Source of the DNA: an uncultured Bacteroidota bacterium
GTDB taxonomy: Bacteria; Bacteroidota; Bacteroidia; Flavobacteriales; Flavobacteriaceae
Length of the DNA: 64,000 nucleotides
Assembly: GCA_913047695.1 (NCBI GenBank)
Contig: CAJWUI010000001.1
Span: forward strand, 62,001-126,000
Direction of reading: 5' to 3'
Position 1 is the first letter of the stretch; every line of letters begins with the position of its first letter. Below, in pieces: positions 47,326 through 56,979 of this stretch. The notes below the pieces were generated by a model, which was given only the letters and a program-made list of their open reading frames with translations, did no database searches and was not told the origin of the DNA. The translations under genes were made by a program, and so were the position numbers.

Positions 47326-47358
47326 TTTGAAAAGAAATTACGCTAATTCTTAAATTTG
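47326..47358 (+). promoter_or_regulatory. Promoter of tilS
   Basis: TTTG (47326-47329), 21 bases, then TAAATTTG (47351-47358), a perfect TAnnTTTG -7 box. The tilS ATG is 19 bases further on. Confidence 0.6.
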
Positions 47359-47377
47359 TATTTAGTTAGAAAAATAT

Positions 47378-48682
47378 ATGTCTGAGATTTATTCTGAGAT
47401 TAATTCAAATCTTGAAAAACTTACTAATAAAATTATTCTTTTAGCTCACAGCGGCGGTGTGGATAGTTGTGTCCTTTGTGATATTTTAATTCGGAATAAA
47501 ATTAAATTTTCCGTTGCACATTGCAATTTTCAATTAAGAGGTGAAGAAAGTGATAATGATTTGTTATTTGTAAAAAAGTGGTGCAAAAAAAATAGAATTA
47601 AATTTTATCATAAAATATTTAATTTGAAAGATTATAAACTAAAAAATAAAAAAGGTATTCAAGAGGCGGCCCGTGATTTAAGATATAAATGGTTTAGTCA
47701 ACTCACTACTAACAAGGGTTTTGATTATTTAGTAACTGCACATCATTTAAATGATCAGTTCGAAACTTTTTTAATGAATGCATCAAGGGCGTCAGGTATT
47801 TTTGGTTTGGTAGGAATTCCTGAATCTAACAAACTACTTAGGCCTTTACTTAACGTAACAAAAATGCAAATTCTTGATTACGCAAAAAAAAATAATCTGG
47901 AATGGAGAGAAGACTCATCAAATACTAGTGAAGATTATTTTCGTAATATAATTAGACATCAGATTGTAAAACCTTTCGAGAATCATAAACCAAAAACTCT
48001 TGAAAATTTCAAAAAAACATTAGTACACCTTAAAGATGCTCAAGAATTTATTTCTAATCAATTTGATAAGCTCAAAAAAGAGCTTTTTATTAAAAAAAAC
48101 AAACATACATATGTATTCATTGAATCTTTAAAAAAAATAAAACCATTAAGTTTCAGTCTACACCATTTTTTTTCCCCTTTGGGATTTAATTCTAAAGAAG
48201 TAGAAAAATTAGTATTTTCTTCACCTGGAAAGCTAATTCTTAGTAAAAAATATCGTTTAATTCGGGACAGAAAATATTTAATATTATCCCCCTTACTAAA
48301 AATAAAAATTAATGAAATCTTAATTGATCTCGATAAGAAAAATTCAAAACTACCAATTCCTATTAAGTGGGAATACATTTCAAATTTTGAAAAAAAAGCA
48401 TATAAAAATAATGAGGTATTTTTAGATCGAGAAACTTTGAAAAGTCCAATATCTTTAAGGAAATATAAAAATGGCGATTACTTTTATCCTTCTGGAATGA
48501 AAGGGAAAAAATTACTTAGTAAATTTTTCAAAGATGAAAAATATTCACTTTTGGACAAAGAGGAACAATGGTTACTATGCTCTAAAGGTGAAATTGTATG
48601 GATAATTGGGAAACGTTGTGATAATAGATTTCTGGCAACACCAAACACAAAAAATAAATTACTAATGCGCGATTTGAGATGA
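47378..48682 (+). CDS. tilS: tRNA(Ile)-lysidine synthetase
   Basis: A 434-residue protein with PP-loop LLAHSGGVDSCVLCD, ATP-site segments HCNFQLRGEESDND and TAHHLNDQFETFLMNASRASG, NIIRHQIVKPF, and a C-terminal TilS domain with YPSGMKGKKLLSKFFKDEK. It modifies C34 of the CAT-anticodon tRNA-Ile so that it reads AUA, an essential step. It overlaps dsbD by four bases (ATGA). Confidence 0.95.
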   Translation: MSEIYSEINSNLEKLTNKIILLAHSGGVDSCVLCDILIRNKIKFSVAHCNFQLRGEESDNDLLFVKKWCKKNRIKFYHKIFNLKDYKLKNKKGIQEAARDLRYKWFSQLTTNKGFDYLVTAHHLNDQFETFLMNASRASGIFGLVGIPESNKLLRPLLNVTKMQILDYAKKNNLEWREDSSNTSEDYFRNIIRHQIVKPFENHKPKTLENFKKTLVHLKDAQEFISNQFDKLKKELFIKKNKHTYVFIESLKKIKPLSFSLHHFFSPLGFNSKEVEKLVFSSPGKLILSKKYRLIRDRKYLILSPLLKIKINEILIDLDKKNSKLPIPIKWEYISNFEKKAYKNNEVFLDRETLKSPISLRKYKNGDYFYPSGMKGKKLLSKFFKDEKYSLLDKEEQWLLCSKGEIVWIIGKRCDNRFLATPNTKNKLLMRDLR

Positions 48683-50655
48683 GAAAATGGCTCTTGTTTA
48701 TACTATACAGCACTATTATTAATGCTCAGATAACAGAACCTGTGAAATGGGAAACTTCTTTGAAAAAAGAGAATGATAGTATTTATACTATATATTTTAA
48801 AGCAAAAATATCAGGTGAGTGGCACCTATATTCTCAACTTTCTGATCCTAGTGGAGCAGTTCCTACAGAATTTATTTTTGATAAAAATCCTTCATATAAA
48901 CTTATTAGAAATGTTCAAGAAAGTAAGCCCATAATATCATATGATAATTATTTCGAAATGGAGCTTTCTTACTTTAAATCAAATGCATTATTTACTCAAA
49001 AAGTTCAAAGACTTAGTTCCAGTCTAGAGCCAATCAATATTGAAATAAATTATCAAGCATGTGATGATAAATTGTGCATTTTTAGAACAGAAAACTTTAA
49101 AATCAATTTAGATAGGCTCAATCAATCCACATTCGAAATAGTTGATGATAAAAGTAAAATTCGTTCTGATGCATTAAGACTTGAACTAAAAGAAAAAGCT
49201 TTCTTAAGCGGTCTTGAAATAGAAGAGGGAATATATTCTTATTTTAATATTTTTCTTTTAGGGTTTTTGGGTGGTTTTTTGGCTCTATTGACCCCTTGTG
49301 TATTTCCAATGATACCTTTAACGGTTTCATATTTTTTAAAGCAATCAAGTTCGAATTCACGTGGGCTTATAAATGCTTCAGTATATGCTATTTTCATTGT
49401 ATTAATCTATCTGATTCTTAGTCTCCCGTTTCATTTTATCGATTCACTTAATCCTGAATTTCTAAATACTATTGCTACAAATATTTTCTTAAACCTACTT
49501 TTTTTTGGTGTGTTTATAATTTTTGCTTTTTCTTTTTTTGGGTTTTATGAATTGACTCTACCGACATCTTGGAGTATTCGTACAGATAGTTCTTCGTCAT
49601 TGAATACTTTTATTGGTATCTTTTTTATGGCATTGACATTGGCAGTAGTTTCTTTTTCATGCACAGGCCCTATTTTAGGTTCTTTGTTGGCAGGTTCGCT
49701 TACATCTAAAGGGGGAGCTTTTCAATTATCTATTGGTATGCTAGGTTTTGGATTGGCATTAGGACTACCTTTTGGATTGTTAGCAATTTTTCCCAATTCA
49801 CTTAAAAAATTTCCAAAATCAGGGAGTTGGATGAATTCAGTTAAGGTAATTTTAGGATTTTTAGAATTAGCCCTAGCATTAAAATTTCTTTCAAATGCAG
49901 ACTTAGTTGCTGGGTGGGGTATTCTAAAAAGAGAGATATTTTTAGGCTTATGGGTTATTTTGACCTTTATGCTTACATTATGTCTTCTTGGGATAATAAA
50001 ATTTCCCAACCAGAAAAAAGAAAGCATATCAAAATTTAGATATTTTTTTAGTTCAATTTCTTTTGCATTAACAATATATCTTTTAGTTGGCCTTTTCTCA
50101 AGGGAAAATACCCTAAAATTTTTGAGTGGCTTTCCACCACCAGTATTTTACAGTTTTCAGGCCGACGAATCTGACTGCCCTTTAGGTTTAGAATGTTATA
50201 AGGACTTTGAAATTGGAAGAGAAAAGGCATTTGATTTCAATAAACCAATTCTATTAGACTTTACTGGCTGGGCATGCGTAAATTGCAGAAAAATGGAGGA
50301 AAATGTTTGGTCAGAACCTAGAGTTTATTCCTTACTAAAAGATAATTTTATAATTATTTCACTTTATGTTGATGATAGAAAAAAATTAGATATTTCTGAC
50401 CAATTTAACTATCAATACCCTAACGGATCTATTAGAAAAATAAATACTGTAGGTAAAAAATGGGCTACTTTTCAGGCAATAAACTTTAAGACTGCTTCAC
50501 AACCTTTTTACATACTTATGAACCCTGATGGTACTTTATTAAACACACCAATACAATATGTAGACTCAAAAACTTTCTATAGGTGGCTTGAGATTGGTTT
50601 GCAAAATCAGTCAAAGGTAATTCCCAAAGTGAAGTATTTGAATTTCAGCAATTAA
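48679..50655 (+). CDS. dsbD: Thiol:disulfide interchange protein DsbD
   Basis: A 658-residue protein with a signal peptide, periplasmic DsbD-alpha domain (about 18-160, with CDDKLCIFRTENF holding its Cys pair), eight or so membrane helices (about 190-480) with conserved Cys in LLTPCVFPMIPLT and SFSCTGPILGS, and a C-terminal thioredoxin-like domain with the redox pair Cys533/Cys536 in GWACVNCRKMEENVW. It carries electrons from cytosolic thioredoxin to periplasmic partners. Co-translated with tilS, an arrangement common in Flavobacteria with no obvious functional link. Confidence 0.94.
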   Translation: MRKWLLFILYSTIINAQITEPVKWETSLKKENDSIYTIYFKAKISGEWHLYSQLSDPSGAVPTEFIFDKNPSYKLIRNVQESKPIISYDNYFEMELSYFKSNALFTQKVQRLSSSLEPINIEINYQACDDKLCIFRTENFKINLDRLNQSTFEIVDDKSKIRSDALRLELKEKAFLSGLEIEEGIYSYFNIFLLGFLGGFLALLTPCVFPMIPLTVSYFLKQSSSNSRGLINASVYAIFIVLIYLILSLPFHFIDSLNPEFLNTIATNIFLNLLFFGVFIIFAFSFFGFYELTLPTSWSIRTDSSSSLNTFIGIFFMALTLAVVSFSCTGPILGSLLAGSLTSKGGAFQLSIGMLGFGLALGLPFGLLAIFPNSLKKFPKSGSWMNSVKVILGFLELALALKFLSNADLVAGWGILKREIFLGLWVILTFMLTLCLLGIIKFPNQKKESISKFRYFFSSISFALTIYLLVGLFSRENTLKFLSGFPPPVFYSFQADESDCPLGLECYKDFEIGREKAFDFNKPILLDFTGWACVNCRKMEENVWSEPRVYSLLKDNFIIISLYVDDRKKLDISDQFNYQYPNGSIRKINTVGKKWATFQAINFKTASQPFYILMNPDGTLLNTPIQYVDSKTFYRWLEIGLQNQSKVIPKVKYLNFSN

Positions 50656-50716
50656 TCCTATGTTGATTTAAAATTTTAGTTTATTTCAAAAACACAGAAT
50701 GAAAAAGTACTCCTTC

Positions 50717-51436
50717 CTACTTTGAAAAATAAACTTTCTCTAAAGGAAGACGAAACCTTTCACCATATAAACCATCTTCTTCTCTTACTCCGCAGCCAAT
50801 AACCATACTAATTTCCGCACTTTTAGGTAAATTGAGTAATGATTTTAACCTAACTGAATCAAAACCTTCCATTGGACAAGTGTCATATCCCAAAGCCGCC
50901 ATGCTTATCATAAAACTCTGAGCTGCAAGTGCAGTACTTTTGTGTCCTATAATTCTCACATCAGTACTTCTTACTTCACGATAGGTTACTTTTTTTATAC
51001 CACGATAATAGGTTTTTATTTGATTGAAAAAACCTTTTAAACCTTTACTTCCGCTATATAACTTTGGTATAGCTTTTTGATAATACTCAATGGCGCCCTT
51101 AATTTTTTCTTTGTCTTTTCCTTTGTTAGAATTCTTGATAAAATTAACATTCGAATTAATTCTCTCTGGCCACAAATCCAAACGAACAACTGGGATAACT
51201 AACTCCTGAGCAGTTTTGGCTGCAGGTTGATTAAAACACACTCTCACAACATTTTTCAAAAAATTTTCTGACTTAATATGATAAAATTCCCATAGTTGTA
51301 GATTACTGCTTGATGGAGAGAGAAGTGCTTGTTCAATACATTTTTTGACGAGATTTGAATTTATACTTTTTTTTGGATTGTAAATTCGTACTGATCTTCT
51401 AAATTTCATTGCTTCACTAACAGATTTTTCTTTCAT
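50717..51436 (-). CDS. Nitroreductase-family FMN oxidoreductase
   Basis: A 239-residue protein with the nitroreductase fold: MKFRRSVRIYNPKK at the FMN-binding start, LLSPSSSNLQLWEFY, and the C-terminal MISMAALGYDTCPMEGFDS. These flavoproteins reduce nitro compounds, quinones or other acceptors with NAD(P)H. The middle insert (about 95-150) is longer than in minimal NfsB types. It lies two bases from the aldehyde dehydrogenase gene. Confidence 0.9.
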   Translation of the reverse strand: MKEKSVSEAMKFRRSVRIYNPKKSINSNLVKKCIEQALLSPSSSNLQLWEFYHIKSENFLKNVVRVCFNQPAAKTAQELVIPVVRLDLWPERINSNVNFIKNSNKGKDKEKIKGAIEYYQKAIPKLYSGSKGLKGFFNQIKTYYRGIKKVTYREVRSTDVRIIGHKSTALAAQSFMISMAALGYDTCPMEGFDSVRLKSLLNLPKSAEISMVIGCGVREEDGLYGERFRLPLEKVYFSK

Positions 51437-51438
51437 AA

Positions 51439-52821
51439 TTAAATTTGCTTTAGAATTCTTTTAATAATCCCTAAATATTTTGGGTATGGTGGATAACGTT
51501 GAGGAAGGTCAAACCAAAATGATCTTTTTACAATTGATTTTTTGTGACTGAATAATTTAAAACTATGCTCGGCGTGATAAGAACCTATTCCACTATTTCC
51601 AATTCCGCCAAATGGTAGTTTTTGATTTGTAAAATGAATCAGCGAATCGTTGATTACTCCACCTCCAAAAGAATGATATTTAATAAGTTGGGAAATAAAC
51701 TTCTCATTAGTACTGAATACATAAAACGCTAAAGGATTTTTCAATAATGACAAAATTGAGTCTAAATCCTCTAAATTATCATAACTCAAAATTGGTAAAA
51801 TTGGACCAAAAATTTCTTCTTTGATTAATAAGCTATCAATTTTTGGATTATCGACAATGGTAGGCCCAAAAAATAGTTCATTTTTATTTCTGATTCCACC
51901 ATATAAAATATTTTCACCCTTCAGATAATTTTCCAATTTTTCGAAATGTTTTTTGTGAATTATTCTTCCATAATCTTTTGAATTTTTAACATTTGATCCA
52001 AAAGCATTTTCAATCTCAATGATTAGTGATTTTACAAGCGATTCCTTTGTTTCTGATTTTACTAAAATATAATCAGGTGCAATACACGTTTGTCCACAGT
52101 TCAAAAATTTTCCCCAAATAATCCTCCTTGCTGTTTTTTTAAGAGGTGTGGTTCCGTCAACTATACAGGGACTTTTTCCTCCAAGTTCAAGTGTTATTGG
52201 AGTCAAAAAGTTTGCCGCTGATCTTGCGACAATTTTGCCTACAACTGTGCTTCCAGTAAAAAAGATATAATCCCATTGTTCTTTAAGTAACTCTTGTGCA
52301 ACTTTAGCATCTCCCTCAGCAACAGATACCATTCCTCTAGGAAAAACTTTTGTAAGCAAACTTTTTAAAATTTTAGATGTTTGAGGAGCATACTCTGATG
52401 GTTTTAAAATAACAGTATTTCCAGCTGCAATAGCACCTATTAAGGGCACCAAAGCTAATTGAAATGGATAGTTCCAGGGTGATATCATTAAAATATTTCC
52501 ATATGGTTCGGAAATAATATAGTCTTGGGATGGAAAATTGATAAGGCTTCCCGAGACCTTTACTGGAGCAGATAAAGCTTTTAGATTTTTTATGAAAAAG
52601 TCAATTTCTTTTTGAATCATAAGTGTTTCACTTGCAAATGACTCAAAAATTGGTTTTTTTAAATCTTTATGTAATGCTTCGAAAATTAAATTTTCATTTT
52701 GATCTATCACTCGCTTTAATTTTTTGAGATAATTAATACGAGATTTGATCTTTTGATTTTTATTTGTTTTGAAAAACTCCTGATGTGCCCTTTTTAATTC
52801 AGCAATTTTTAGGGAATCCAT
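51439..52821 (-). CDS. Class 3-type aldehyde dehydrogenase
   Basis: A 460-residue ALDH. It has EPYGNILMISPWNYPFQLAL, the NAD-binding FFTGSTVVGK, the general base Glu in LELGGKSPCIVD, and the catalytic Cys in NCGQTCIAPDY, a class 3 hallmark. A hydrophobic C-terminus (WFDLPQRYPPYPKYLGIIK) suggests membrane association like fatty aldehyde dehydrogenases. It oxidises medium- or long-chain aldehydes to acids. Upstream gene of a pair with the nitroreductase. Confidence 0.93.
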   Translation of the reverse strand: MDSLKIAELKRAHQEFFKTNKNQKIKSRINYLKKLKRVIDQNENLIFEALHKDLKKPIFESFASETLMIQKEIDFFIKNLKALSAPVKVSGSLINFPSQDYIISEPYGNILMISPWNYPFQLALVPLIGAIAAGNTVILKPSEYAPQTSKILKSLLTKVFPRGMVSVAEGDAKVAQELLKEQWDYIFFTGSTVVGKIVARSAANFLTPITLELGGKSPCIVDGTTPLKKTARRIIWGKFLNCGQTCIAPDYILVKSETKESLVKSLIIEIENAFGSNVKNSKDYGRIIHKKHFEKLENYLKGENILYGGIRNKNELFFGPTIVDNPKIDSLLIKEEIFGPILPILSYDNLEDLDSILSLLKNPLAFYVFSTNEKFISQLIKYHSFGGGVINDSLIHFTNQKLPFGGIGNSGIGSYHAEHSFKLFSHKKSIVKRSFWFDLPQRYPPYPKYLGIIKRILKQI

Positions 52822-52943
52822 AAACTTCTTTTATCTAATTCAATCAAATATAGTAGAAAAAAAGAGCGAATTTTTTTAACAAGTTGAATATGTAAAAAAA
52901 AATATGTAAAAATATTGTATATCAATTAGTTACGAATTATAAT

Positions 52944-52970
52944 ATGCCTTTGAGTATAAGACGAGGTTAA
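52944..52970 (+). CDS. Possible 8-residue leader peptide upstream of ilvD
   Basis: ATG at 52944 encodes MPLSIRRG and stops. It contains one Leu and one Ile codon. Ten bases later a hairpin (52981-53015) begins. The reading is short and the amino-acid bias is weak, so an attenuator is only a possibility. Confidence 0.2.
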   Translation: MPLSIRRG

Positions 52971-52980
52971 AACAAATTAA

Positions 52981-53015
52981 ATAAACGACAATTTCAAAAA
53001 TATAATTTCGTTTAT
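52981..53015 (+). promoter_or_regulatory. Hairpin in the ilvD leader
   Basis: ATAAACGA (52981-52988) and TCGTTTAT (53008-53015) form an 8-bp stem with a 19-base AT loop. It ends 12 bases before the ilvD ATG. No T-run follows, so it is not a typical terminator. It may affect initiation or mRNA stability. Confidence 0.4.
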
Positions 53016-53027
53016 ATATCAAAGTTA

Positions 53028-54701
53028 ATGAAACTTAATAAATATAGTCAAGCAGTAACACAGGACCCTTCCCAGCCAGCAGCACAGGCCATGTTACACG
53101 CAATTGGTCTGTCAGATGAAGATTTCCAAAAACCTCTAATTGGTATTGCGTCTACCGGCTATGAAGGTAATCCGTGTAATATGCATTTGAATGGACTTGC
53201 TCAAAAAATAAAAGCTGGTATCAATTCACAATCTTTAGTTGGCCTAATTTTTAATACAATAGGTGTTAGTGATGGAATATCTATGGGAACTTCCGGTATG
53301 CGATATTCCTTACCTTCAAGAGATATTATTGCAGATTCTATTGAGACAGTGGTACAGGGAATGTCTTATGACGGTGTAGTTACCATTGTAGGGTGTGATA
53401 AAAACATGCCTGGAGCACTTATGGCTATGTTACGTTTGAATAGACCTTCTATATTGATGTATGGAGGAACTATTGCAGCAGGATGTCATAACAATAAAGA
53501 GCTTGACGTTGTATCTGCATTTGAAGCTTGGGGTGAAAAGGTTGCAGGAAAAATTGATGACTCCGAATACAAAAACATAATCAAAAATGCTTGTCCAGGG
53601 GCTGGTGCATGTGGGGGTATGTATACAGCTAATACAATGGCGTCAGCTATAGAGGCATGTGGCATGTCTTTACCTTTTAATTCTTCTAATCCTGCTGTAA
53701 GTGATCAAAAAAATGAAGAATGTGAAAATTTAGGTTTTTATCTTAAAAGTTTATTAGAAAAAGATTTAAAACCTCGTGATATTCTTACAAGAAAATCTCT
53801 TGAAAATGCATTACGTTTAATTGCTGTACTTGGCGGATCAACAAACGCTGTACTTCATTTTTTAGCTATATCAAAAGCAGCTCAAATTGATCTAAGTATT
53901 GATGATTTCCAGAAAATTAGTGATTCAACACCATTTTTAGCTGATCTTAAGCCAAGTGGGAAATATTTGATGAAAGATTTGCATGCTGTTGGAGGTGTTC
54001 CAGCAGTGATGAAATATATGTTGGAATTAGGTATGTTACATGGAGAATGTATAACTGTTACAGGTAAGACCTTAGAAGAAAATCTAAAAGAAGTTTCTCC
54101 TCTATCACCAAACCAAGATGTAATACTATCTATTGATAAACCAATTAAAAAAACAGGCCATATTCGAATTTTAAAAGGTAATCTTGCTGAAAAGGGATCA
54201 GTTGCTAAAATTACTGGTAAAGAGGGTTTAGTTTTTAGAGGCCCAGCAAGGGTTTTTGATGGAGAGTTCGCTGCTAATCAGGGAATTAAATCTGGAAAAG
54301 TTTTGTCCGGAGATGTTGTTGTTATACGTTACGAGGGACCCAAAGGAGGACCTGGAATGCCAGAAATGCTTAAGCCCACTGCAGCAATTATGGGTGCAGG
54401 ATTAGGTAAAAGCGTCGCTCTTATTACTGATGGACGTTTTTCAGGAGGTACGCATGGATTTGTTGTTGGGCATATTGTACCTGAGGCTCAAGAAGGTGGA
54501 GTTATAGCAATTATTCAGGATGGAGATCAAATTACCATTGATGCTCAAAAAAATACAATAAATGTTAACATATCCGACAAAGAGATAGAAGTCAGAAAAG
54601 CAAAATGGACAAAGCCACCATATAAATTTGAACAAGGAGTACTATATAAGTATATAAAAAGTGTTGCTACTGCATCAGAGGGTTGTGTAACTGATTCATA
54701 A
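53028..54701 (+). CDS. ilvD: Dihydroxy-acid dehydratase
   Basis: A 557-residue protein with iron-sulfur Cys residues in [25 protein letters not shown] and [16 protein letters not shown], plus GGPGMPEM and [17 protein letters not shown]. It dehydrates dihydroxy acids in valine and isoleucine synthesis. First gene of the ilvD-B-N-C-A operon, with four bases to the next gene. Confidence 0.97.
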   Translation: MKLNKYSQAVTQDPSQPAAQAMLHAIGLSDEDFQKPLIGIASTGYEGNPCNMHLNGLAQKIKAGINSQSLVGLIFNTIGVSDGISMGTSGMRYSLPSRDIIADSIETVVQGMSYDGVVTIVGCDKNMPGALMAMLRLNRPSILMYGGTIAAGCHNNKELDVVSAFEAWGEKVAGKIDDSEYKNIIKNACPGAGACGGMYTANTMASAIEACGMSLPFNSSNPAVSDQKNEECENLGFYLKSLLEKDLKPRDILTRKSLENALRLIAVLGGSTNAVLHFLAISKAAQIDLSIDDFQKISDSTPFLADLKPSGKYLMKDLHAVGGVPAVMKYMLELGMLHGECITVTGKTLEENLKEVSPLSPNQDVILSIDKPIKKTGHIRILKGNLAEKGSVAKITGKEGLVFRGPARVFDGEFAANQGIKSGKVLSGDVVVIRYEGPKGGPGMPEMLKPTAAIMGAGLGKSVALITDGRFSGGTHGFVVGHIVPEAQEGGVIAIIQDGDQITIDAQKNTINVNISDKEIEVRKAKWTKPPYKFEQGVLYKYIKSVATASEGCVTDS

Positions 54702-54705
54702 ACGT

Positions 54706-56439
54706 ATGAAAATTAAAACGAAAAAAAAATCAATGACAAATCATGACAATTCAATTAGAATTTCAGGTGCTGAAGCGGTAATAAGGTGTTTACTCGAAGA
54801 GGGAGCAGATTTGGTTTACGGTTATCCTGGAGGGGCTATAATGCCAATTTATGATGAATTATACAAGTATCAAGATAAACTACACCATGTACTAACTCGT
54901 CATGAACAAGGTGCAGCTCATTCCGCACAAGGTTTTGCTCGAACCTCAGGAAAAGTTGGTGTTGCAATGGCAACATCAGGTCCAGGAGCAACTAACTTAG
55001 TTACGGGTATTGCCGATGCACAAATTGATTCTACACCAATGGTTTGTATTACAGGACAAGTTGCTTCACATCTACTTGGATCTGATGCATTCCAGGAAAC
55101 TGATATTATAGGTATCTCAACTCCAGTTACAAAATGGAATTACCAGATAACTAAAGCGATTGAAATCCCTGAGATTATGGCAAAAGCTTTTTATATAGCT
55201 AGAACTGGTAGACCTGGACCTGTTTTAATAGATATAACTAAAGATGCTCAATTTGATTCTCTTGACTTTTCATATAAAAAGTGTACTGGTATAAGAAGCT
55301 ATACCCCAACAGCAAAACTTTGTAATAAATCAATTGAAGAGGCTTTGGAACTAATCAATCAAGCTAAAAAGCCTTTTGTTGTTTGGGGGCAAGGAGTAAT
55401 ATTGGGAAATGCAGAAAGTGAATTAAAAACATTTTTGGAAAAATCTGGAATACCTGCAGCTTGGACCATTCTTGGACTTTCAGCACTTCCAACCAACCAT
55501 CCCATGAATCGAGGTATGGTTGGAATGCATGGAAATTATGCTCCTAATATACTCACTAACGAATGTGACTTACTAATTGCGATTGGTATGCGTTTTGATG
55601 ACCGTGTGACTGGTGATCTTAACACATATGCAAAACAAGCAAAAATTATACATTTAGAATTAGATCCTGCTGAGGTAAATAAAAATGTTGTTGTGGATGT
55701 AGCCTTAATTTCTGATTGTAAAATTTCATTGCAAGAATTAAATAAAAAAATTAAGACTAAAGTTTACCCAAACTGGATTAAATGTTTTGATGATCTTGAT
55801 AAAATAGAGTATGAAAAAGTAATTAAGTATGATTTACATCCAAAAAAAGAAGGGCTTACAATGGGTGAAAGTATAGAAATGATTAATAAATATTCTAAAA
55901 ACGACGCAATTATAGTGACAGATGTTGGTCAACATCAGATGGTTGCCTGCCGTTATGCTAAGTTTAGCCAAACGAAAAGTAATGTAACTTCTGGAGGCCT
56001 TGGGACTATGGGTTTTGCTCTACCTGCAGCTATTGGAGCCAAAATGGGAGCTCCCAGACGAGAAGTTGTTGCTGTTATAGGAGATGGAGGTTATCAAATG
56101 ACAATACAAGAATTAGGAACCATTTTCCAACAACAAATTGCTGTAAAAATTGTTGTTTTAAATAATGACTTTTTGGGAATGGTTCGCCAATGGCAGCAGC
56201 TTTTTTTTGACAAACGCTATGCTTCGACAGAAATGGTCAATCCAGATTTTGTAACAATTGCTAAAGGCTTTAGGATTAAAGCTAAACGAGTCGAAAAACG
56301 AGATGAACTAGAAACGGCTATAAGCGAAATGATAAATTCAAAAGAACCATATTTCCTTGAAATTTGTGTGGAAAAAGAAGATAATGTATTTCCAATGATA
56401 CCCTCAGGCGCAAGTGTTTCAGACATACGTTTAGAATAA
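54706..56439 (+). CDS. ilvB: Acetolactate synthase large subunit
   Basis: A 577-residue thiamine-diphosphate enzyme. The catalytic Glu is in TRHEQGAAHSAQGFAR, the FAD region is around GMRFDDRVTG, and the ThDP/Mg motif runs from GDGGYQMTIQELGTI to LNND. ATG 54706 follows ilvD by four bases. An in-frame ATG at 54733 would skip a Lys-rich tail and is a fair alternative start. It forms acetolactate and acetohydroxybutyrate with IlvN. Confidence 0.96.
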   Translation: MKIKTKKKSMTNHDNSIRISGAEAVIRCLLEEGADLVYGYPGGAIMPIYDELYKYQDKLHHVLTRHEQGAAHSAQGFARTSGKVGVAMATSGPGATNLVTGIADAQIDSTPMVCITGQVASHLLGSDAFQETDIIGISTPVTKWNYQITKAIEIPEIMAKAFYIARTGRPGPVLIDITKDAQFDSLDFSYKKCTGIRSYTPTAKLCNKSIEEALELINQAKKPFVVWGQGVILGNAESELKTFLEKSGIPAAWTILGLSALPTNHPMNRGMVGMHGNYAPNILTNECDLLIAIGMRFDDRVTGDLNTYAKQAKIIHLELDPAEVNKNVVVDVALISDCKISLQELNKKIKTKVYPNWIKCFDDLDKIEYEKVIKYDLHPKKEGLTMGESIEMINKYSKNDAIIVTDVGQHQMVACRYAKFSQTKSNVTSGGLGTMGFALPAAIGAKMGAPRREVVAVIGDGGYQMTIQELGTIFQQQIAVKIVVLNNDFLGMVRQWQQLFFDKRYASTEMVNPDFVTIAKGFRIKAKRVEKRDELETAISEMINSKEPYFLEICVEKEDNVFPMIPSGASVSDIRLE

Positions 56440-56440
56440 T

Positions 56441-56971
56441 ATGAAGAATATCACATACACAATATCAGTATATGCAGAGAACAATGTGGGTTTGCTCAAT
56501 CGTATTTCTGCAATTTTTCTAAAACGCCACATAAATTTAGAAAGCTTTTCCACATCTGCATCAGAAATTCCAGATGTATTTCGATTTGTGATTGTTGTTA
56601 ATACAGATGCAGATAGGGTTAGAAAAATTGTTCAACAGATTGAAAAACAAGTTGATGTAATTAAGGCTTTTTACCATACTGATGAGGAAACAATCTTTCA
56701 AGAAAATGCATTATATAAAGTAAAGTCAAGCTCATTATTCGAAGAACGCCATATTCAAAATATTATCAAGTCAAGTCATGCAACCATTGTTACAGTTTCT
56801 CCGGAATTCTTTGTAATTGAATTAACTGGCTTTAGAGAAGAAACTGAACAATTAAGAAAAGATTTGACACCATACGGGCTATTACAATTTGTTCGTTCTG
56901 GGAGAATTTCAGTAACAAAAGCAAAGATGGGTATATCAGAAATTTTAAATAAATTTAAAAACACGAAATAG
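56441..56971 (+). CDS. ilvN: Acetolactate synthase small (regulatory) subunit
   Basis: A 176-residue protein. The N-terminal ACT domain has [20 protein letters not shown] and [14 protein letters not shown], the valine-binding region, followed by the small-subunit C-terminal domain with [13 protein letters not shown]-type sequence near 125-140 and [11 protein letters not shown] at the end. It stimulates IlvB and gives feedback inhibition by valine. It starts one base after the ilvB stop. Confidence 0.94.
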   Translation: MKNITYTISVYAENNVGLLNRISAIFLKRHINLESFSTSASEIPDVFRFVIVVNTDADRVRKIVQQIEKQVDVIKAFYHTDEETIFQENALYKVKSSSLFEERHIQNIIKSSHATIVTVSPEFFVIELTGFREETEQLRKDLTPYGLLQFVRSGRISVTKAKMGISEILNKFKNTK

Positions 56972-56979
56972 TAAAAATT

